In this document: piece by piece, positions 6,834-11,893 of the stretch | How positions within the stretch are numbered: the stretch's first letter is position 1 | How the letters are laid out: each line of letters begins with the position of its first letter | Source: Craurococcus roseus | GTDB lineage: Bacteria; Pseudomonadota; Alphaproteobacteria; Acetobacterales; Acetobacteraceae | NCBI RefSeq assembly: GCF_039523795.1 | Contig: NZ_BAAAFZ010000093.1 | Location: 1 to 11,893, forward strand | DNA: 11,893 bases | Reading direction: 5' to 3' | The notes under the pieces: generated by a model | The model's database searches: none | The model's input: the letters and a program-made list of their open reading frames with translations, nothing else | What the model was told of the DNA's origin: nothing | Position numbers and translations under genes: made by a program

Positions 6834-7668
6834 GGCGAGCCGAGTGGAAGACGGGGAAGAAGGGCGGGCGCCGCCGTTCCTCGGCGCGGGCGAGGCCCTC
6901 CGCGCCGCGGAAGGCTGGCCCGCCGCAGCGTCCCTCGACGCCCTGGCATCCGGCCCCGGCGGCTTCCTCATTCTGTCCCCGCACCCGGACGACGAGAGCA
7001 TCGGCTGCGGCGGCCTCATCGCCGAATGCGTCGCCCGCGGCCGCCCGGTCCGGGTGGTGGTTTTGTCCGATGGCGGCGCATCGCACCCCAACTCGCCCGG
7101 CTTCCCCCGGCCGCGCCTCGCGGCGCTGCGCGAAGAGGAGACGCGGGCCGCGGTGGCGGAACTGGGCCTCGACCCGTCGCGCGACCTCGACTTCCTCGGC
7201 CTGCCTGACGCCGCCCTGCCGTCGAACGGCCCCGTCTTCGACGCCGCCGTCAACCACCTCCTGCGCCTCGCCGAACGGGACGGCCACCCGGCCGCCGCCG
7301 TCTTCACCACCTGGGGCCACGACCCGCACACCGACCACAAGGCCGCCCGCGCCATCGGCGGCGCCCTGGCGCGTGCCCTGCCCTCGCGGCCGAAGCTTTA
7401 CACCTATCCGGTCTGGGGCTGGGCCTTCGCCCACCCCATCCCCGGCTTCCCGACGCCCCCGGAGCCGCTTTTGTCCGAACCGCTCCGCGGCGTCCGCTTG
7501 GCCATGGACCGCCATTTGTCCGAAAAGCGCAAAGCGGTCGCGGCCCATCGCTCGCAAACCACCGGCCTGATCGCCGACGACCCCGGCGGTTTCCGCCTGC
7601 CGCCCGAAGCCCTCGCCCTCGCCTTCCGGCCGTTCGAGCTGTTCCTGGAGGAGAACCCCGCCGCATGA
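6832..7668 (+). CDS. PIG-L family (LmbE-like) zinc-dependent N-deacetylase
   Basis: This 278-residue protein is of normal family length. PIG-L enzymes (MshB, BshB, GlcNAc-PI deacetylase) use zinc to remove N-acetyl or related groups from amino sugars or their conjugates. The metal motif PHPDDE is at residues 50-55 (H51, D54 as ligands; D53 as likely base), followed by GCGGLIAE. The second motif WGHDPHTDHKAA at 161-172 supplies the third ligand, H169. VVVLSDGGASHP (76-86) and EEETRAA are also typical. There is no signal peptide, so it should be cytoplasmic. The GTG at 6832 is chosen because AAGGAAG lies about 6 nt upstream; a GTG at 6844 is an alternative. Its stop overlaps the ATG of the NodS-like methyltransferase (ATGA at 7665-7668), indicating coupled expression. 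Deacetylation would expose the amine that such a methyltransferase could use. Confidence 0.93.
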   Translation: MASRVEDGEEGRAPPFLGAGEALRAAEGWPAAASLDALASGPGGFLILSPHPDDESIGCGGLIAECVARGRPVRVVVLSDGGASHPNSPGFPRPRLAALREEETRAAVAELGLDPSRDLDFLGLPDAALPSNGPVFDAAVNHLLRLAERDGHPAAAVFTTWGHDPHTDHKAARAIGGALARALPSRPKLYTYPVWGWAFAHPIPGFPTPPEPLLSEPLRGVRLAMDRHLSEKRKAVAAHRSQTTGLIADDPGGFRLPPEALALAFRPFELFLEENPAA

Positions 7669-8306
7669 CCGGCCAGCCGCAGCGCCCCGCGGCGTCCCTG
7701 CCCGCATCCTACTTCGACGCGATCTACGAGCGCGACCCCGACCCTTGGCGCTTCCAATGCAGCGCCTACGAGCGCGCCAAGTACGACGCCACCCTCGCCG
7801 CCCTCCCCCGGCAGCGCCACCGCCGGGCGCTGGAGGTCGGCTGCTCCATAGGCGTGCTGACGCGCGACTTGGCGCTGCGCTGCGACGCGCTGCTCGCGGT
7901 GGACGCGGCGGAGAAGGCGCTCGCCGCCGCGCGCGCCACCTGCGCCGACCGGCCGAACGCGGCCTTCGCCCGGCTGCGCGTGCCCGACGAGTGGCCGGAA
8001 CACGACACCGGCGCCGCCTTCGACCTGATCCTGCTCTCGGAAGTGGTCTATTATCTCGACCGGGCGGACGTCGCGCGCCTCGCCGGCCGCGTGGAAGCGT
8101 CGCTGGCGCCCGACGGCGATTGCCTGCTGGTGCATTGGACGGGCGAAACCGACTACCCCTTGTCGGGCGACGAGGCGACTGAGGCGTTCATCGCCACCGC
8201 GTCCGGCTTCGCCGCCGTCACCCGGCAGGAACGGTCCGGGCGCTACCGCCTCGATCTGCTGCGGCGGGTGGGCGCGGCGGGCCGCGGCGCGGCGGCGCGA
8301 CCTTAG
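7665..8306 (+). CDS. NodS-like class I SAM-dependent methyltransferase
   Basis: This 213-residue Rossmann-fold methyltransferase is of the length usual for NodS, which N-methylates the deacetylated amino sugar of Nod factor precursors. SAM motif I is LEVGCSIGVLT (56-66), the acidic residue binding the ribose is D80 in LLAVDAAE, and FDLILLSEVVYYL (119-131) is motif IV. The segment DPDPWRFQCSAYERAKYDATLAALP, roughly residues 24-48, is strongly reminiscent of NodS (DPW then SxYERxKY), and points to NodS-type rather than generic methyltransferases. It starts at the ATGA overlap with the PIG-L gene, the best evidence for a shared pathway. The last 29 codons overlap the convergent glycosyltransferase gene by 89 nt. 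That C-terminal tail after RLDLLRRV is low-complexity and probably not needed for catalysis. The substrate is unknown; N-methylation of an amino sugar is inference. Confidence 0.92.
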   Translation: MTGQPQRPAASLPASYFDAIYERDPDPWRFQCSAYERAKYDATLAALPRQRHRRALEVGCSIGVLTRDLALRCDALLAVDAAEKALAAARATCADRPNAAFARLRVPDEWPEHDTGAAFDLILLSEVVYYLDRADVARLAGRVEASLAPDGDCLLVHWTGETDYPLSGDEATEAFIATASGFAAVTRQERSGRYRLDLLRRVGAAGRGAAARP

Positions 8307-9408
8307 AAGCCGCGGGAGCGGCGCCGATGGCGGCCAGGACCAGCTTGGCGATCCGGGCCTCGCGGGCCAGCGCCGGGGCGGGCACGACGCGGCGCGCCAG
8401 GGCGGGCGAGGCGCCCTCCAGGGCGTGCCACGCCTGCCAAAACCGCGGCTCCCGCGCCGCGCGCGCCACCGCCTCGGTCGGCAGGCGCAGGGCGAAGGAC
8501 AGCCGGAGCACGTCGCCGGGCCGCCCGGCGCCGGATTGCGCGCGCCGGAACACCCGGCGGCAGCGGAAGCGCCAGAACGCGTCGGCCGCCGGCTCCAACC
8601 GGGTGTCGGTCGGCGCGGCGGCGTCGAGGTCGCGACGCAGCAGCGTGTCGGCCATGCCGCCCGGCGCGCGCCCGACCAGTCGGCAGGACACCGTGACCCG
8701 CGCCTCGGGGCAGTGGCGCACCCGCATCCCGGCCCGGCGCACCGCGTCGAACAAGGCCCGGTCCTCGCCGACGGGCACCGCGGGCAGCCCGCCGATGCGC
8801 CGGTAGGCGTCGAGCGTGAGCGCCATGGATGCGCCGGAGTGGATGCCGTGGCGGGGCCAAGGGTCGTGCGGATCGGGGTCGATGAGCCACGCCATCCTGT
8901 CCAGCAGGGCAGCGTACGCGGCTTCGCGCTCTTCGCGGGCACGCAACGCGGGCGGCAGCGCGGCCAGTTCCGCAGCGTCGAACCCGATGGCGCCGGCGAC
9001 CGCGTCCGCGCCCGCCGCCAGCGCCGCGAGGTTGGCGGCGAGCCAATCCGGCGCCACCCGGCCGTCCGCGTCCGTGCTCAGGAGGGCCGCGCCCGGTCGG
9101 TCCTCCAGCAACGCCGCGGCCGCGTCCATGGCGCCGCGGCGCGCGCCGCCCGCGTGCGACCGCTCCGGCGGCAACGCCGCTTGAAGCACGGCGACCCGAA
9201 CCGGCGACCCGGCCGCGAACTCGCGCGCGACCCGCGCCGTGGCGTCGGTGCAGTTGTTGGCGAAGACCAGCACGGCGAAGGCGGACGGCTCGATAGCCCA
9301 CCCATGCCCGCCCAGTTGCCGCGCGAGCGCCTCCAGGCAGGATCGGAGGCTGTCCGCCTCGTCTCGCGCCGGCACCGCCACGGCGGCGAGCAAACGGCGC
9401 TCAAGCAT
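8218..9408 (-). CDS. GT2-family glycosyltransferase
   Basis: This 396-residue protein has a GT-A fold of family 2. VAVPARDEADSL (10-21) is the nucleotide-binding strand, NNCTDAT (51-57) the second strand, and STDADG (111-116) the DxD-type metal and sugar-nucleotide site. SGASMALTLDAYRRIGG (191-207) and GEDRALFDAVRRAG (214-227) are the acceptor side and the ED base. There is no clear membrane segment, so it probably uses a soluble or peripheral acceptor, unlike the membrane-bound chitin synthase NodC. The ATG at 9408 directly precedes the first strand; the frame is open upstream to 9651 but that part is low-complexity. No good Shine-Dalgarno precedes 9408. An EcfG-like promoter lies at 9450-9475. 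The gene runs tail-to-tail into the NodS-like gene with an 89-nt coding overlap; its last 30 or so residues are Pro/Arg-rich. The sugar donor and acceptor cannot be read from the sequence. Confidence 0.9.
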   Translation of the reverse strand: MLERRLLAAVAVPARDEADSLRSCLEALARQLGGHGWAIEPSAFAVLVFANNCTDATARVAREFAAGSPVRVAVLQAALPPERSHAGGARRGAMDAAAALLEDRPGAALLSTDADGRVAPDWLAANLAALAAGADAVAGAIGFDAAELAALPPALRAREEREAAYAALLDRMAWLIDPDPHDPWPRHGIHSGASMALTLDAYRRIGGLPAVPVGEDRALFDAVRRAGMRVRHCPEARVTVSCRLVGRAPGGMADTLLRRDLDAAAPTDTRLEPAADAFWRFRCRRVFRRAQSGAGRPGDVLRLSFALRLPTEAVARAAREPRFWQAWHALEGASPALARRVVPAPALAREARIAKLVLAAIGAAPAASKVAPPRRGPPRPPAAADRGGSARTVPAG

Positions 9409-9449
9409 GAAAGGTGATAATTCCGGAAAGCAGCATGGCCGGGCCCGCG

Positions 9450-9475
9450 AACGCCGTGACCGTGCGGCAAGTTCC
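9450..9475 (-). promoter_or_regulatory. Candidate sigma-EcfG (general stress response) promoter
   Basis: On the minus strand GGAAC (9475-9471) is followed after 17 bases by CGTT (9453-9450). This equals the alphaproteobacterial sigma-EcfG consensus GGAAC-N16/17-CGTT. The CGTT ends 41 nt before the ATG of the GT2 gene (9408), giving a leader of about 30-35 nt if transcription starts the usual distance downstream. Checking the other GGAAC occurrences by eye on both strands gave no second match with proper spacing. Confidence 0.5.
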
Positions 9476-9556
9476 GCGGTTGCATCGGCGGGCGTGGCGG
9501 CCGAGGCGCCGCCGGGTGGCGCTCCCCTGACGCGGGCCCCGAGGCGCCCGGAGCGT

Positions 9557-11026
9557 TCAGGCCCAGGCGGACGGCGGGTGGGCCGCGCGCAGCGCCAGCA
9601 GCCCCGCGAGCAACGGCGCCAACCACACCAGGCGCGCGCCGTACCGGTCATGCACCTCGCCGCCCAAGGCGATCAGCGCGGCGTTGCCGAGGTAGACGGC
9701 GAGGAACACCAGCGCCGGCCACCACAGCTCCGGCCGGCGCCTCACGGCGCCGAACACCAGGATGCCGGCGAGCGCGAGCAGCCCCGCCAGCGCAAGGGCC
9801 TCGGCGGCGTGGCGCGGCATCAGCGGTCGGAGGTCGTCGGTCGCCTGCCGGGTCGCGGCCGCCGCGTCCGTGACGCGCGCCAGCCCGATGTCGGGGAGGA
9901 CGCCGCCCAGCATCCAGGGGCCTTCGTCGTCCATGCCGTCCCCGAGCTCGAAGCTGCCGAGTTGTTGCACGGTACGGCGGGCGCTCGCGGCGAGCCACTG
10001 CGGCCAGATCGACCGGATCAACACGGGGTTGATCTCCGCCGCCTCGCGCATGAAGCTTGGGGCGTCGCCCATCTCGGTCAAGGGCGACCAGCCGCGCCAC
10101 AGGAACTCGTCCGCCGTGAGGTTGAAGCGGTCGAGGAAGCCGCACGCGGCCCAAGGCTTGCCGGCCTCGCACCCGGGGCGCAACGCCGTCGCGGCGTCGC
10201 CGTCCGCGGCCAGCCGGGCGAACAGGAACACGGAACCGCCGAGCGAAGCGCTGAAGCTGCGATAGGTGATGTAGTTGGCCGCGCCGAGCGCCCCCCACCC
10301 GAGCGCTGCCGCGACGAGCGTCAAGGCCGCCGTGCGGCGGACGCGCCGCACCACGGTCGGCCCGCTCCGGGCCAGCCACGCGACGGCCCAGGCGCCGAGC
10401 GCGAACAGGCCCAGGCCCGCGAGCAGAGGCGGGTGCGTCAGATGGACGGTGGCGCAGCCGACGAGCAGGGCGAACAGCAACACCCGCTCCACGCGCCCGA
10501 GGGCGTCGTGGTGCTCGACGAGGAGGAGCAACGAAAGCAGCATCAGCCCGGAGAAGAGATCCGGTTGCACCCAGGCCGCGAGCCAGGGCGCGTGGCTGAG
10601 CAGCACCACCGCGAGCAGGGCGAGCGCGACCGGCGCGTGCCAAGCCTGCGGCCAACGCGCGCTGTCCAACGCGACCGCGCGGGCCACCAGCCAAGCGGTC
10701 AGCGCGGCTTGCGCGGCCACGGTCAGCCAGAGCGACCAGACGCCGCCGGTGGCACCGACGAACGCGCCGTACCCGAAAGCGCGGATGAACTGCGGGCGGA
10801 ACACGTCGGCGGCGACGACGTAGCCTTCCGTGTCGGGGAACACGACCGGGAAGCCGTTGATGGCCGCCGGCGCGAGGCACGCCAAGAACACCGCCGCCGC
10901 CAGCAGGAGCTGCCCCTGCGGGGAAAGGCCCCGCCCCCCTGCCGCCAACGGCCGCGGGCGGCCGAAACCGCCAACCGTTTCGGAATTGCTCAAACACCTG
11001 CTCCCGGGAAGTGGATGACCTGGCAT
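9557..11026 (-). CDS. Polytopic membrane protein, GT-C-like, unknown function
   Basis: This 489-residue protein has about nine to eleven hydrophobic segments, for example 40-56, 100-118, 131-145, 157-170, 182-191, 200-218, 232-250, 411-427, 435-456 and 466-480. A large hydrophilic domain lies at about 260-405. The first loop holds FPDTEGY (63-69), resembling the Asp-containing first loop of GT-C glycosyltransferases that use lipid-linked sugars. The C-terminus HDRYGARLVWLAPLLAGLL is typical of hypothetical proteins in related bacteria. I do not recognise a specific family, and the GT-C suggestion is inference from topology and that loop. The start is the ATG at 11026, which lacks a ribosome site. 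A TTG at 10993 (residue 12) has GGGAG 7 nt upstream and is a credible alternative. It lies upstream of the GT2 gene on the same strand, 148 nt away. Confidence 0.72.
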   Translation of the reverse strand: MPGHPLPGSRCLSNSETVGGFGRPRPLAAGGRGLSPQGQLLLAAAVFLACLAPAAINGFPVVFPDTEGYVVAADVFRPQFIRAFGYGAFVGATGGVWSLWLTVAAQAALTAWLVARAVALDSARWPQAWHAPVALALLAVVLLSHAPWLAAWVQPDLFSGLMLLSLLLLVEHHDALGRVERVLLFALLVGCATVHLTHPPLLAGLGLFALGAWAVAWLARSGPTVVRRVRRTAALTLVAAALGWGALGAANYITYRSFSASLGGSVFLFARLAADGDAATALRPGCEAGKPWAACGFLDRFNLTADEFLWRGWSPLTEMGDAPSFMREAAEINPVLIRSIWPQWLAASARRTVQQLGSFELGDGMDDEGPWMLGGVLPDIGLARVTDAAAATRQATDDLRPLMPRHAAEALALAGLLALAGILVFGAVRRRPELWWPALVFLAVYLGNAALIALGGEVHDRYGARLVWLAPLLAGLLALRAAHPPSAWA

Positions 11027-11027
11027 C

Positions 11028-11044
11028 TTGTTGCGGCGCAACAA
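11028..11044. promoter_or_regulatory. Inverted repeat between divergent membrane-protein and hisZ genes
   Basis: TTGTTGC (11028-11034) and GCAACAA (11038-11044) are perfect 7-bp arms around GGC. It abuts the ATG at 11026 of the minus-strand membrane protein and lies in the 157-nt divergent intergenic region. It may be an operator, or a hairpin that would hide the ATG and favour the TTG start at 10993. A shorter repeat, ACCATGATGGT, is at 11089-11099. No clear -35/-10 boxes were found for hisZ. Confidence 0.35.
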
Positions 11045-11183
11045 CTCACGGGAGCTAATCGCCCTCGCCCACTTCGGTTCCCCGCCGGACCATGATGGTT
11101 CGGATACGCCCGGTGGTGCCGCACGGCCTTGCGGCCCCTTCCCGCGGCTGCCACACAGCCGTCGCGGCGGAACCGCGAGCGAC

Positions 11184-11893
11184 ATGACGGACGACCAGCC
11201 CACATCCCCAGCCTTGCTGCCATCCGGGCTGGCGGACCTCCTGCCGCCGGACGCGGAGCGCGAGGCCCTGCTCGTCGAGGCGATCATGGCGGCCTTCGCG
11301 GCGCACGGGTACGAGCGGGTGAAGCCGCCGCTGCTGGAGTTCGAGGAAACGCTGCTCGCCGGCTCCGGCGTAGCAGTCGCGGAACAGACCTTCCGGCTGA
11401 TGGACCCGGTGAGCCAGCGCATGATGGGCCTCCGCGCGGACACCACGCCGCAGGTGGCGCGCATCGCCGGCACCCGCTTGGCCGGCGACGCCCGGCCGCT
11501 CCGTCTCTGCTACGCCGGGCAGGTGCTGCGGGTGCGCGGCACCCAGCTCGCGCCCGAGCGGCAGGTGTCGCAGGCCGGGGTCGAGCTGATCGGCACGGAC
11601 GCGCCGGCGGCGGACGCCGAGGTGGCCGTGGTCGCCACCGAGGCGCTGGCGGCGGTCGGCCTGGCGCCCGCGACGCTGGACGTGACCCTCCCCACCATGA
11701 CGCCCGCGCTGCTGGACGCGGCCAGCGGGGTGCCGCCGGCGCTCGCCGGGCGCTTGGCGCGCGCGCTGGACCGCAAGGACGCCGCGGCGGTGGACGATCT
11801 CTCGGCCGAGGCCGGCGCGGCGGCCGCGCCGCTGCCGGCGCTGCTCCGTTCGGCGGGGCCGGCCGACGGCGCGCTGGCGGCCTTGGCGGCGGC
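11184..11893 (+). CDS. hisZ: ATP phosphoribosyltransferase regulatory subunit HisZ (3' end outside window)
   Basis: The frame is open from ATG at 11184 to the window end: 236 codons of an expected 370-400, C-terminus missing. The protein resembles the catalytic core of class II histidyl-tRNA synthetase without aminoacylation function. In the histidine pathway HisZ forms an octamer with short-form HisG and confers activity and histidine feedback on the first step, ATP + PRPP to phosphoribosyl-ATP. LLPSGLADLLPPDAERE (11-27) is the family's opening, and YERVKPPLLEFEETL (43-57) corresponds to motif 1. The motif 2 region is MGLRADTTPQVARIAGTRL (81-99), with RLCYAGQVLR at 107-116, and QVSQAGVELIG (127-137) follows. 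An active synthetase would have different residues here. The start is the first ATG before the conserved opening, with only a weak GAG in front. It is divergent from the membrane protein gene. Confidence 0.92.
   Translation, partial: MTDDQPTSPALLPSGLADLLPPDAEREALLVEAIMAAFAAHGYERVKPPLLEFEETLLAGSGVAVAEQTFRLMDPVSQRMMGLRADTTPQVARIAGTRLAGDARPLRLCYAGQVLRVRGTQLAPERQVSQAGVELIGTDAPAADAEVAVVATEALAAVGLAPATLDVTLPTMTPALLDAASGVPPALAGRLARALDRKDAAAVDDLSAEAGAAAAPLPALLRSAGPADGALAALAA

Noticed and set aside
5366..6949. 527-codon open frame on the minus strand opposite the ACAD-like gene
   Set aside because: Gly/Arg-rich with no domain; it is the shadow of the plus-strand flavoprotein whose three-domain pattern is visible.
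8947..8973. Second EcfG-like match on the minus strand inside the GT2 gene
   Set aside because: The spacer between GGAAC and CGTT is 18 nt rather than 16-17, and it lies within coding sequence.
5549..9408. Interpretation as a true nod (nodulation) gene cluster
   Set aside because: There is a NodS-like methyltransferase, but no NodA acyltransferase, no CE4-type NodB, no membrane chitin synthase NodC and no recognised nod box.
9239..11095. 618-codon open frame on the plus strand opposite the membrane protein and the 5' part of the GT2 gene
   Set aside because: Low-complexity Arg/Gln/Glu/Gly translation without recognisable domains, while the minus strand gives clear membrane segments and GT2 motifs.

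Overview
The window is very GC-rich throughout and has alphaproteobacterial features. These are a HisZ-type ATP phosphoribosyltransferase regulatory subunit, a single-domain receiver with a VATGYG signature close to the FATGUY class, a DUF2171 protein, a form II CoxL-like molybdenum hydroxylase subunit, and a candidate sigma-EcfG promoter (GGAAC-N17-CGTT). I read it as a Rhodospirillales-type chromosome, possibly Acetobacteraceae or a relative; the family-level placement is inference. I saw no insertion sequence, phage gene, tRNA, rRNA or CRISPR array. No gap between genes exceeds about 205 bases.

Left part (1-4583), all on the minus strand: a 3'-truncated GH13-fold protein that looks like the N-terminal half of a fused GlgE-type maltosyltransferase, with several GH13 catalytic residues missing; a 119-residue orphan response regulator preceded by a GC-rich hairpin; and a 790-residue CoxL/xanthine dehydrogenase-family molybdenum subunit with no FeS or FAD partner beside it.

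Middle part (4787-8306), plus strand: a small membrane protein, a DUF2171 protein preceded by a perfect 20-bp palindrome, an acyl-CoA dehydrogenase-like flavoprotein, a PIG-L-type deacetylase and a NodS-like SAM methyltransferase. The last two overlap by ATGA. A 16-bp tandem duplication in front of the PIG-L gene carries two Shine-Dalgarno-like sequences.

Right part (8218-11893): a GT2-family glycosyltransferase on the minus strand runs tail-to-tail into the methyltransferase with an 89-nt coding overlap, and has the EcfG-like promoter in front of it. Upstream on the same strand is a polytopic membrane protein of GT-C-like character. Divergent from that is the start of hisZ, cut by the window edge.

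The most interesting unit is the cassette at 5549-9408 (ACAD-like, PIG-L, NodS-like, GT2). A glycosyltransferase, an N-deacetylase and an N-methyltransferase resembling NodS parallel the logic of NodC/NodB/NodS, and in part that of MshA/MshB. The cassette could build an N-methylated amino-sugar compound. The product is unknown, and the possible general-stress link rests on a single promoter match.
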